From Tetradesmus obliquus (taxonomy: Eukaryota > Chlorophyta > Chlorophyceae > Sphaeropleales > Scenedesmaceae): a stretch of 64,000 nucleotides of DNA. This document shows positions 23,101 through 32,936 of the stretch, piece after piece; the first letter of the stretch is position 1; each line of letters begins with the position of its first letter. Made by a program: the position numbers and the translations under genes. Where the stretch lies: NCBI GenBank assembly GCA_030272155.1, contig CP126200.1, forward strand, positions 3,658,001-3,722,000. Direction: 5' to 3'. The notes beneath the pieces were generated by a model. The model did no database searches and had not been told where the DNA came from. It saw nothing but the letters and a program-made list of their open reading frames with translations.

Positions 23101-23229
23101 CTGCTGCTTTGGCACATCTGCATCTGCAGGCGTGTCAGCGCGTGGCATAACACCATTGTGATTGAGCTCTTGTTCAGCAGCTTGCTGCATGCATGTCTGG
23201 CGCAAGATGAGGCTGATGGTGGCATGCAT
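19337..23229 (-). CDS. Membrane-anchored catechol O-methyltransferase-like enzyme
   Basis: Predicted SAM-dependent O-methyltransferase of the COMT/LRTOMT type. Exons: 23229-22955, 22723-22627, 22427-22212, 21618-21445, 20599-20468, 19932-19761, 19476-19337. All phases fit, giving about 401 residues. The N-terminus is Gln-rich. Two hydrophobic helices follow (FFGFSAASTFVAALISA and LVINVIGLLVFGGLFYA). The fold then shows the SAM site AVEVGTMAGYSAIKIA, PPGGRLVSIEKD, DVWWGDAV, FLLLDG and VVADNAG. The C-terminal signature YVRGSSSYSSRY then LEW is close to that of COMT. The two helices suggest anchoring to a membrane or plastid envelope. The start is uncertain because several Met codons lie near 23150-23229. 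Four exons carry junction ladders. The gene is divergent from the CA1Pase-like gene across 860 bp. Confidence 0.85.
19579..19615. repeat. ATG/GAT trinucleotide microsatellite
   Basis: Run of GATGAT units interrupted once by TTA. It lies in the last intron of the COMT-like gene. Confidence 0.9.
20311..20881 (-). repeat. Two-sided ladder around COMT-like exon 5
   Basis: The real exon is 20599-20468. Acceptor-side copies of PPGGRLVSIEKDLSWLLVA begin at 20740 and 20881, each after a CAG acceptor. A donor-side copy ending at 20311 repeats NKQRSTPLGST with an ACG|GTGAGG donor. The copy ending at 20311 also keeps a diverged version of the preceding residues. Confidence 0.85.
21206..21739 (-). repeat. 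Decayed ladder around COMT-like exon 4
   Basis: The acceptor-side copy at about 21739-21671 keeps CAG|GTGGATGACGAC, but codon 5 has become TAG. The donor-side copy at about 21240-21206 encodes AGYSAIKIA followed by TAA, and its donor is lost (CACAGGT has become CATAAGT). These copies appear non-functional. Confidence 0.78.
21945..22260 (-). repeat. Donor ladder of COMT-like exon 3
   Basis: The exon 3 end (REVFRDEQGQTMSRLKE, donor at 22212) is repeated with its donor at 22056 (REVFRDEQGQTISRLKE, GAG|GTGAGG kept). A remnant lies near 21945. The period is about 110-156 bp. Confidence 0.8.
22899..22944. repeat. CAG tract in COMT-like intron 1
   Basis: About 15 CAG units just inside the donor of intron 1 of the COMT-like gene (a CTG run on the gene strand). 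Confidence 0.95.
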
Positions 23230-24093
23230 TGCTGCTGCAATGCCTGGCCTGCACTGGCTTTATCATTGGTGACGACCAAGCATTAGTCACTGCTGCTTAT
23301 GGTGCCTCAGAGCTCATGTGGCAGCAGTTTGGGTAGGCATGTGCTCCAGGCAGATGGCATGCCCGCCAGATGGCGTGGCATCCCGCAGCCAGCTCGCCAG
23401 GTGGCATGCAATGATTTATTATTATTAGTATCAAGAAATTCCCAAAGGTGGGGGAATAAAAGCACCTGGCATGGTGCCTATGGCAGCGTCATGCTAGCAA
23501 TTGCTGGTGTGCAGTTGTAACGGCTCACCTGTGCTGCTCTTGCTGCTTCTGGTGAGCCACTGCGCCTGTCTTCGGCTGGTGCAGTGCGCCCTATGTAGGT
23601 GGTTCACAGGTATAGCTAGTGTAGGACTGGCGTATGTTGCTGTTTTCAGCTGTCTCAACATGCTGAGCCAATGCAAGGGCCACCGCTGTAGGTTGCTGTC
23701 ACCTGTCTGCACCACTGGATTCCAAGGTGGCTTGCAGTGTGCTGCAACTGCTGATCCTGGTGCTGCTGCCTGCTAACGTAACTGCATCGGTACTACATGT
23801 GCACAGCAACACCGTTACGTTCAGCAACGATGTGGGTTCTGCATTCTGACCGGGTGACCTCAATGACAATGTTTCTGGGACCATGAACAAAGACACTCTA
23901 CGGGACCTTAGAACACTGTGCACAAACACGATCATTGTTGAAAACAATTCATGATACCTTAATTCCGAACTGTTGTACTCCGTGCGCTGTGAAAGTGGTT
24001 GGAGGTTTCGCAAGTGATTCCGTTGCTGTCTTTGACGCTGGTGTTCGCAAGCCACCAGCTGCAACACTCTTGGCGCTGAACTTGCACTCCAAC
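23230..24093. promoter_or_regulatory. Divergent promoter region, COMT-like (-) / CA1Pase-like (+)
   Basis: 860 bp between two head-to-head start codons, presumed to hold both promoters. A short AT-rich run (ATTTATTATTATTAG near 23412) is the only visible landmark. No motif was identified with confidence. Confidence 0.4.
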
Positions 24094-27000
24094 ATGATGC
24101 TTCAAGGACGGGCCAACCATGCAGGTCAACGTCCTAGCTGCAGCAGCAGGGACAGGCCACTGCAGCAGCACCTGTGCCTGCTGCCTGTTAACTTCCCGGC
24201 AAGGGCAAGTAGGCGTGCAGTCAAACGTCAGTCAAACAACAACAGGCACTTGCACGGACACGGCCTGGGCCCCAGTGCAAGCACCTGGGAAGGCTTGAAC
24301 CAGGCCCTGGCAGATGAGTTCCTGCAAGCGATCAAGGCCCCACAGGTGTCTGAGCCCAAGGTGTTTGTGTTTGTAAGGCATGGACACAGCACCTGGAACG
24401 AGCAGAGCCGAATCCAGGTGAGCAAGCGCCACACAGCTGTGGCTTGCTGCAGCAGCAAGCAGGGTACTGAAGCTTGTAGCGTGGAGCCACCACACTGCGT
24501 GTCTCGCAGTTGCAATGCCGGTTGGATGTTGCACCACAAAAAGCTAGTTTGTTTGGGCAGCAAGTGATGGCGTTGCTTGCTCCTGGCGTCCTGCAGCGGT
24601 GTGGATGATTCATGCGGGGTTTTTCACGCCTTTTCCTGCAGGGCAACACGAACGAGTCGGAGCTGACAGAGACAGGCAGGGCGCAAGCAGTGCTGGCAAG
24701 AGAGGCATTGCAGCACGTGGAGTTTGTCAGGTGCGTTGTTGACCAAACATATGTTGACCAAACATATGCACAGCAGCAGCAGCAACAGCAGCATGGCGCA
24801 CGCAGCCCCAGCCGTCTCAGACATGAGGCATGTTACAAGCGCAAGCACCGCAGCAGCAGCAGCATTGGCAGCTGCGACTGCCCAGCAACTGACAGCTCCT
24901 GCAAGATGCAGCTGCAGCAGCGTGCTCTGTCAGGCCTGCCAAGTGTGTTTGTCAGCGCGCTTGCCAGCAACCTGACTGCCATCTTGCTCTGCTCTGCTCT
25001 GCTTCCTGCATGCGCTGCAGTTGCTTCTCAAGCCCCCACACGCGTGCTCGCCAGACCACAGAGATCGTGTGGCAGGTGAGGCTGCTCACCTGAGCTGCAG
25101 CTTGTCAGTGAATGCACCATGCTGATTTGTGACGACAGCGGCTGCGCGCCCGCTTGCAGCACGTAATAGTACAACAGCGAGTTGCCACAACAGCAGCTAT
25201 GTGACATTCATCGTACACGGGCTGTGGGCCATCAGTGCAGTGATGCAGCACCAGATACGTGGCCCCCTTGCTGAACTAAATGTCCATACCGGCTCACCTA
25301 CCGCAGTTTGCCACCGCATGCTGTTGTGTGTCGTTGCTGTCACACACCACGCATATTCTCTCGGTCATTGGCTCTGACTCTTTCACCACATGTTTGCCAC
25401 GCTGCACACTGCATACTTTGTCGCAGCCGTGGGCTGGCCAGGCGCCTGTGCAGCAGCCGCAGTACCTGCCTAGCTTGAGTGAGGTGGACCTGGGATGGTT
25501 CCAGGGCAAGCGCAACGGTGAGGGGCCATGGCAGCAGCAGCAGCGAACAAGCGGCAGCAGCAGCAGCAGGAGCACATGGAGGAGCACACGTTGTTCAACC
25601 TGCAGCCACACACTTGCATTGAAACATTGGCCTGTCAGTCACAGTTGTAGCCGCATTCGCAACATTGTGGGTTGCATGCTTGATCTGTAGCTTACGTGGC
25701 AATAGTTACTATACCGCTATTGCAGCTGTCAGCTCTTGCATCCAGATCACCTGCTGATAGAACAATTCACCATACTCATCTCTCGCCTGCAATACGCGCC
25801 ATCAGCACCTTGCTGCCACCTTTGCTGCTGCCTGCCTGCCTGCAGTGGACATTGCCGCCAGCCACCCGGAGCTCTACAGGTGCGGCTGCCTCCTGCTGTG
25901 CTGTGCTGGAACACAAACAAATGCAGCTGCCTGTTGGCAGTGGCTGCGCAGCAGCGCACGCATCATCTAGCTGTGCAAGTGTGTGAGCAGAAGAGCCACA
26001 GCCATCAAGCCGCCCCTGCAACTATAACCAGGCAATGCAGCATATGCACTACGGCCATAGCTTGCAACTGGATGCAGCGCAGCGCGCCCGCCGCATCGAC
26101 CTCAGCTGCCTGTGCTGCTGCTGCTGCTGCTGCTGCTGCCGCCGCTGCCGCTGCTGCTGCTGCTGCAGGGTGTGGCGTGACGAGCCGGAACGCTTCGAGC
26201 TGGACGGCCGCTTCCCTGTGCTGGATGCCTTCAGGCAGGCACGAGCTGCATGGAAGGGTGAGGCGCGCTAGTATCTCAGTGTTCTTTCTTTTCTCGTCTT
26301 TGTAGCACTGGTAGTACTGCACTGCAGATAGCTGCTAGCGCCAGCTAGGCCAGCTGTTGCTGCTGCTGCATGTCAGCCACGAAGTGTGCTGATGTGATGA
26401 AGCCCACACCCTAGCAATGCTGACTGCTCTCTGCACAACGCGAATGCTGCACACCGCGATCGTGCTTCTCCGTCTGTGCCCCAGCACTTTGCAGCAGCTG
26501 CTGCTGACTATCACGCGCTGCGTCTGCCACTGCTTGTGAAACACACGCTTGTGAAACGCACACTTGCGAAATGCACGCCTCCAAAACACCAACAGACCTG
26601 CTGGCGGCGCCGGGCGGCAGCCACCTTGTTATAACGCACAAGAGCCTGCTGCGCGCGCTGCTGTGCACAGCGCTGGGCCTGCCCCCGCGGCAGTTCAGGG
26701 CCATTGACGTCGCAAATGGAGCGGTCTGCATGGTCAGGTGAGGGCGCCGCTGATGCTGCTGCTGATTGCGGCTGCTGCTGAATTGCAGCTGCTACTGAAT
26801 TGCGGCTGCTGCTGCTGCTGCTCCTGGGATGCTGCACAGCAGCTTGCGCTGTAGCAGCTGACGAAGTGTGCTCGGATTCCTGGCGCGTCAATATGGTCTG
26901 CATGCCGTGCCCTGCATGGACTGAGGGCGAGCTGCGCAGGACATTGCTGCTTTGCGACGCATGGCTTTGCTGTACAATGCAACTGTCAGTGCAATGGCAT

Positions 27001-27410
27001 GTGGTTTGCGTCCCTGATGGCAGAAGGCTCTTGTACAACGGAAACAACATACATATGAGGCAGCATGAGATGCAGCATGCAGGGCAGCACCTCATGCTGC
27101 CTCATGTGTATATTGTTTCCGTTGTACTAATATGCTTCAGCTGGCCTCATCACTGTATTATTGCTTATTGCTGCATGCCGGCGCCCGTCCATGCAGGTGC
27201 AATGCGCGCGGCGATGTGATGCTTTCCTCACTCAACCTCACCTCACACCTGACGCACGACCAAGTGCGTTACACCGTGCCTGCAAGCAGCAAGAATGACA
27301 AGCTGGCAGCAGCAGGAGGCTCAGGATCTGCGGCAGCTGCTGCCGGCTATGCGCCTGCAGGCACTCTGAAGGACGCAACTGCAAATGTGGCTGCATACAG
27401 CCAGAGCTGA
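24094..27410 (+). CDS. 2-carboxy-D-arabinitol-1-phosphatase-like histidine phosphatase
   Basis: Predicted plastid phosphatase of the phosphoglycerate-mutase superfamily, closest by eye to plant CA1Pase. That enzyme removes phosphate from the Rubisco inhibitor CA1P. Exons: 24094-24417, 24642-24730, 25021-25075, 25427-25517, 25846-25879, 26169-26257, 26596-26737, 27197-27410. Phases agree and the product is 345 residues. The start chosen opens an Arg/Ser-rich, acid-poor stretch of about 60 residues, consistent with a transit peptide. Catalytic His is near 96 in VFVRHGHSTWNEQ, and the second His near 242 in LVITHKSLLRAL. The acidic residue is in LSEVDLGWFQGKRN (Glu about 175). The FSSPHTRARQTTEIVW block is present. 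A 34-nt micro-exon (25846-25879) is needed to keep the frame. Acceptors of exons 5-6 follow pyrimidine or CTG repeats. The last intron holds a strong hairpin. Confidence 0.86.
27033..27127 (+). other. Near-perfect hairpin in the last CA1Pase-like intron
   Basis: Two 37-bp arms (27033-27069 and 27091-27127) flank a 21-bp loop. The arms differ at two positions. As sense-strand RNA, one of these is a G-U pair and the other a C-A mismatch, so 36 of 37 positions can pair. Arm ends read GTACAACGGAAACAAC and its complement. It could be a miRNA-type precursor or a tiny MITE. Confidence 0.75.
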
Positions 27411-29392
27411 TGCAGTAGTGTGGCATCCGCGGCTTTGCAAACCTGCATTATGCAGGGGATGTGTTGTAGGGAGTCTGGTGTGTGTGATTGAGCGGGCAAG
27501 CATCTGTTGCACTGCAATGCTGTAATGCTGCAGTGGTGGCTTGCACTTGTGCTGAGACTGTGAGTGTGCATTGTGCTAGGTTTGGCAGCGTCCCTGCAGG
27601 CTGCAGGACGGCAGGGCTGCAGGTCAGCTTCGGACAGTGGGTCATTTGAATACAACTCATCTGCATTGTCGGAATCACCCATGATGGATTGGGAGCATGC
27701 CAACAGCACAGCAGCCATGGTGCCACTGCAGCTTGAGGGTGTGGCAACACAACTGCGATGGCTTGAGGATTTGCTGCAGGCTGCAGGACGTGGCTGTTCG
27801 ACGTTCTGGGGCATGGCATCATGCATCTGCTTCAGCCTGTGTGCAGGTGACGTGCAGCACAGAACAATAGAAACCTCCACAGTTCGGTTGAAGGCTTAGT
27901 TTAGGGCATGCATCCCACCCCATGCTTTCCTCGTCAGGGCTTTGACAGTCGGCGTTAAACCTTTGCAGTGGTGCTGCTGTATTGCTTGTTGTGTGTTGTT
28001 GCTGTTGACAGAGTTGTTGCTGTCAGACGCATGCAAGCAGGCACTTCTGCGTGCTGAGGTGTGTTGGGTTGGCCGTGCATGACAGAAAATAACGGTTATG
28101 CGTCCGCTGTTTTTGTGTGCGTTGTTGTTTACAAGCCAGTCCCTCTTTGGCTGCTGTAAGGCGTTGTGAAAAAAAGGCGCATGTATTGTCGCCGGTGTGT
28201 ACTACAGGTGTACTATAAGGGTTGAATATGGCTGCTGTGAGGCGTTGTGTCATCATCATGATGTGGTTATGGCTGCTGTGAGGCGTTGTGTCATCATCAT
28301 GATGTGGTTATGGCTGCTGTGAGGCGTCGAGTCATCATCCTGATGTGGTTATAGCTGCTGTGAGGCGTCGCGTCATCATCATGATGTGGTTATGGCTGCT
28401 GTGAGGCGTCGAGTCATCATCATGATGTGGTTATGGCTGCTGTGAGGCGGCGTTATGAGAAACCATGGTATATGTATTACGCTGCTCGTTGTACTACCAG
28501 TGAGGGTATGGTTAATTAGGGTGTGTTGCTGCATGCTTGTCTTGCATTGCAAGGGGTTATGCAGCCGCAGTGCAGCACCGCTTCATGGTGTGACATGCCG
28601 AGGCGCGTGGTGCTGTCTTTGGGTGCCGCCGACACGGCTGTACCTCTACAGGTGTACAGATCTGTATACTCTTATGTGGGTATGTAGGGCAGGCCTGCAC
28701 CACAGACTGTCCGTTAACTGTTCTATGCAAGGCGGCTTGGCGCTGTGGGCTGTTTGGGGCCCCTTTAAAGGCGGTGTGCACGCCTGTTCCGAGGTTTGAA
28801 CTGCTTGTGTGCAGCTTGATGTCATTGTGGTTCTGTGATAGACGTATGGCACACCAGCTTGTTGCTGGTTGATGCTGCTGCTGCCGTTGCGTTGCCATGG
28901 TTCACAGCACAGTGATGATGTCCGTATGAGCCCAACGATGCGGGTTTGAGGGCGATTGGCACTGTCCTTATTTGATGGGTTGTATGCACACGTAACCTCG
29001 CCCATGCCCACTGCAAGCACGGCACCTTACTGGGACTCGAAAGTGACTGTGCTGGTTGTAGTTGATTTCCATCGGCTGTGGTCATGAACCATAACGTGCT
29101 TGAGGAGTTTGGCCCTCATGCACTAGCCCTTGTGCTGCGCTAGCATCGAGTGTTGTCATCTGTTGTGCTTTCCCTTAACCACCAGTGTTTAGCTAAACAA
29201 CCCTATAGGGTTGTACTGTGCAACCGTTTTGCCTGCCGAGTTCCTATGATCGGGTACACATGCACTCTATAGACGAAGTGTACAGCGTTTTGGCTGCTTC
29301 CCACGCTGTGTAGGACGCCCTGCCCCTCATACGACTATACAAGCACAAGCACAACTGCTCCAACACAAGCTAGAATTACAACTCAGCATACG
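27411..29392. other. Intergenic, no gene recognised
   Basis: About 2 kb between the CA1Pase-like gene and the LYR-ApaG gene, both on the + strand. It contains the 41-bp minisatellite listed separately. No open frame looks like a gene. The first few hundred bases are probably 3' UTR. Confidence 0.5.
28230..28449. repeat. 41-bp minisatellite, 5.4 copies
   Basis: Units start at 28230, 28271, 28312, 28353, 28394 and 28435 (partial). Each contains GGCTGCTGTGAGGCG and a TCATCATCATGATG segment that is itself partly self-complementary. Units differ by 1-3 bases. Confidence 0.93.
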
Positions 29393-30002
29393 ATGCGCCA
29401 CAAAGCAGCTATTTTCCTGTATAGGGCGTTACTTAGGCAGGCGAGGCAGCAGTATGAACGCTTCGGCACGCAAGCCATCAGCCTGCGTGCACCACTGGAC
29501 AGTGCTCCGGGGAGTTGGAATTCCAAGGCAACACCGGGGCTGCAATATCAAATTGAGACCCTGGAAACGCTGGTTCCGGGCTTAGCAGGTGCGAAGCAGG
29601 GTGTTGAGCAGCAGGAGCAGCAGTGACAGCACAGCAGAACATGAGGTGAAGCGACTACCTAGCAGATCTCTAGGTGTGCTCACCCGTTTGATTGCTTTGA
29701 TTAAACTCCATCACTCGTGTCATCATGCTTAGCCTATGGACACGTGAAGTCACTGTCCAGCTATCATCCTGAACCAGCGTCAGCTTCATCGCTGCTGCTG
29801 CTGCTGCTGCTGCTGCTCTGCTTGCGTTTATGCGAATGCAGTCTTGCCCCAAGAGCACCAGCTGCCACTAACTCTGGCAGGCCTCAGGCAGCTCATCAGA
29901 GACAACTTCAAAGCACAACCCACACCAAATGCAGCAGAGGCAGCCACACAGCAGCAGCAACATCACCATGCGCCCCGCGGCCGGCCCGGCCGCACCAACA
30001 CT

Positions 30003-30042
<40 letters not shown>

Positions 30043-30881
30043 TCAGCTCACTGGACCAGGGCTTTGCTGCGCTGCGTGCCTTACCGCAGCAGGTCTACCT
30101 GGAAGCCTGCAGCAGCAGCAGCGATACAGAGGGGGTCCTTGTTGAGGCCACCAGCTGCTTCAACCCACGAGCAGACCCCTTCACTTCGGCAGGATTCGTG
30201 GTCGGCGGCAGCGGCAGCAGCAGCAGCAGCAGGGAGCAGTGGTTCTCGTACCGCATCCGCGTCACTAACAACCGGCAGCATGACATCAAGGTTTTAGGGC
30301 GCGGCTGGGTGATAGAGAGTCACTTCGGTGAGCTAGAAGGTTTTGTGCAGCTAGCAGCAGACAATGGGGTGGTGGGGCAGCAGCCAGTGATACCTCCTGG
30401 TGCCTGTTTTGAGTACTACAGCTGCTCCTCGCTAAAAAGGTTTGATGCTCCTGGCAGCATGAAGGGGCACCTGCTGGTGTCGCTAATGGGGCCGGCTGAG
30501 CAGCAGCAGGAGAAGCAGGTTGCAGAGGATGCAGAGGATGCTGCAGCAGCAGCAGAGAGTTCTGGCACTGGGGCACAACAGCAGCAACAGGAAGACGCTA
30601 CCAGCAGCAGCAGCAGCAGCAGGAGCAGAGCAGCCGCTGCCGAGGAGCTAGAGATAGAGAGGGTAGCAGTGCCTGTAGGGGTGATAAAGCTCCAGTCGCC
30701 TGCAACAGCAGCTGCAGCTGTGGAAGCTGCTAGGATGCGAGCTGCCAGTGGTGCTGAAAGCCAAGCAGGGGAGCAGCTGTTTGGTGCTGCTGCAGCAGCA
30801 GCTGTCGAGGAGGAGGACAGTAGCAGCAGTAGCAAAGGGAGTGACAGCAGCAGCAGCGATGATGACAGCGGCAAGCGGTAG
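29393..30881 (+). CDS. LYR-motif / ApaG-domain protein
   Basis: Exons 29393-29588 and 29881-30881 give 398 residues. The N-terminus (residues 1-75) carries a Complex1_LYR-type motif (FLYRALLRQARQQYERF, later LRQLIRDNF). Members of that family bind the mitochondrial acyl carrier protein and act in Fe-S or respiratory-complex assembly. A Gln-rich linker follows. An ApaG (DUF525) domain spans about 150-268, with YRIRVTNN, KVLGRGWVIESHFGE, GVVGQQPVIPPG, FEYYSCSSL and GSMKGHLLVS. The tail is Ser/Ala-rich and acidic. ApaG domains also occur in POLDIP2 and F-box proteins, but neither a YccV nor an F-box domain is seen here. The role is unknown; mitochondrial location is inferred from the LYR part. 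The splice joins the two parts in frame (VPGLA|GLRQL). Confidence 0.78.
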
Positions 30882-32936
30882 AATGCACACATGCTGTGCT
30901 GAGGCTTCAAGTTGTGAGCCCGTTGCATGTAGCGCATCAACTTGGATTTAAAATGAATGCGGTGGCGGCTGCGCTGTGTACCAGTCAAGCGTGGCCTGGG
31001 CTTGTCATGCATCACTCGCTCAGCGGGGAGGCCGCACACCATGTAAAATGACGAATTCTAGACAAAGCCAGGATGCACGCTGGTCCTGCACAGCTGCGCA
31101 CCTTCAAGCAATGCTGAGACCATGTGCTGCAGACAGCTCGCCTGCATGTGTGTATGTACATATATGCATGCGGTTTGCCTGCCATGTAGCAGCCTCTTTG
31201 GAGTGCCAAGGTCCTCCGGAGGTCTTTTTTTTGTTACCAGGGGGGACGAAATCCTACTGGCTGGTCACACGCAACAGTCAGGCGAACCTGACTGGAGGGG
31301 ACACAACGGCGATGCCTCCACCAGCAAGACATGTCTAACACCCCTATACAGGAGGTGCCCAGCTCCCGGACCAAAAAATAAGGAGAGGAGTTGAACCCCC
31401 ACACCCCCTCCGGAGGTCTAGGCGTAGACGCCTAGGGGGCCCCCTGGTCAGCAGCGCATTGGGGAGTGCAGCCCTCTGAACGATGTCAGCGTCTATGTCT
31501 TGTATAAAGAGTTACAGCGTGCATGCAGGTCTAGCTGCGCTGTTGAGTCTGCTCACCATCATGCAGCCTTGACGGTGCTCAACGACCTGGCAGCGCCTGC
31601 CAGCAGCCGGTTGCAAATCTGTTGATTGTTACATGTCAGGGCCGCCACAGCACCCACACACACCGCTCAATGTTCACTGGATGACTGTCCCAGCTCACAG
31701 GACAGCCGCAGCACACGCCTAATACTATGATGAACGCGATGAGGTTACTTCAAAACAAACATACACAGCCGTCAAGCAAATGACCTCCCTGACAGGCTAG
31801 GGGTGATCACAATGCATGCTGTGGGGTTGCACAAAATTGCCCACAGCACGGTGAAGGATGCGGACACGCAACAGTAAGAATATGTAGTTGTGACAATGGC
31901 AGTCTTGCAGTCTTGTCTGTGGCCCGTACTACGTTGTTAGCAGCTGCAGTATCACACAATACAACCACACGTCAACGCCAAAATCAAGCACCAGAGCACA
32001 GGAAGGCTAGGTTCATGTCTGCAAAGAACATGGCAGCACCCGGTACCACCTAGCAGCTGTAAGTTGCCCCTTGCAGTCAGCCAGCTATTCTGCCGCTCCA
32101 GTCACAACGCAATGCGGAGTTGACAGGCAGGTGGACACGCATCAAACCCCACAGCTGCAATGTGCTCCCAGCAGCACCCCTTCAGCAGCCCGCTATCTGC
32201 AGGCTGCTGCACGCCGCACGCCGTTTGCACAATGCTCAGGCTGTGGTGACAGTGCAACTGACCTGTGGTTGGTGCTCCAACATCTGATGCCTACTGCTCT
32301 CGTCACCAAACCCCAAGCGAAAGAGGAAGCAGCACATGCAGAACAAGCCCACCGCACTGCTCCCAGCACTGTCAACTGCGTCTAGTCAGTCATGTCACAA
32401 CCCAGCACCTGTCCTGCAAGCAGTTGCATGCTCTAGAAACCTTGGCAAGGACAGCGGCAGCGGCAGCACCAGATGATGTGCAGTGACAGTCAGTGCCAAC
32501 CAAGGCATCGACTAAGGAAAGAATAACACCAGTGCTGCCCCCACTTCGCAGCACTGGCAGCGCAAGCAGCACCACCACCACCACCCACCAGTAAGGCAGC
32601 TTCACATAGCACACATTTGGCCGCAACATTGGCTCATTGCAGAGCCAACAATATCACTATCTGTTAGCAGCATCAGCGCTGGCTGCTGGCAAGACCTTAA
32701 ACACATGTCCAGGCCTGCGCTGAACACCGCACAAGCTTGGACAGCATAGGCACCAGGCCCACACAGCAAGCCACTGACATCTATTGCCAGCCACATCAGA
32801 CCATCAGCTCATAGCCAACTGCCTCGCAGCAGCAACCATAGCAGCTGCAGACGCAGCAAAAAGGACAACGCACGCCACAACAACCCTCATAGCCCAACCG
32901 ACAGCAGTCAACAGCAGTTAACAGTAGCAAACACGC
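30882..32936. other. Intergenic, no gene recognised
   Basis: About 2 kb between the LYR-ApaG gene (+) and the ceramide synthase (-), which converge here. It is therefore probably two 3' UTRs plus spacer. It holds the palindrome cluster listed separately, and otherwise nothing I can name. Confidence 0.5.
31213..31444. repeat. GC-rich palindrome cluster
   Basis: The palindrome CCTCCGGAGG followed by TCT occurs at 31213 and again at 31407. The second copy is followed directly by the hairpin CTAGGCG-TAGA-CGCCTAG (31418-31435) and by GGGGGCCCCC (31435-31444). A T8 run follows the first copy. The roughly 200 bp between has a C/G-rich composition unlike its surroundings, with almost no CAG repeats. 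Origin unknown. Confidence 0.6.

Noticed and set aside
28230..28449. Regular repeats resembling a CRISPR array.
   Set aside because: There are no unique spacers between repeats, and the context is eukaryotic.
31360..31400. A box-B-like GGTTCAACTCC on the minus strand followed by a T run, suggesting a tRNA or SINE.
   Set aside because: No A box, cloverleaf or acceptor stem could be formed; the match is too short to support a Pol III gene.
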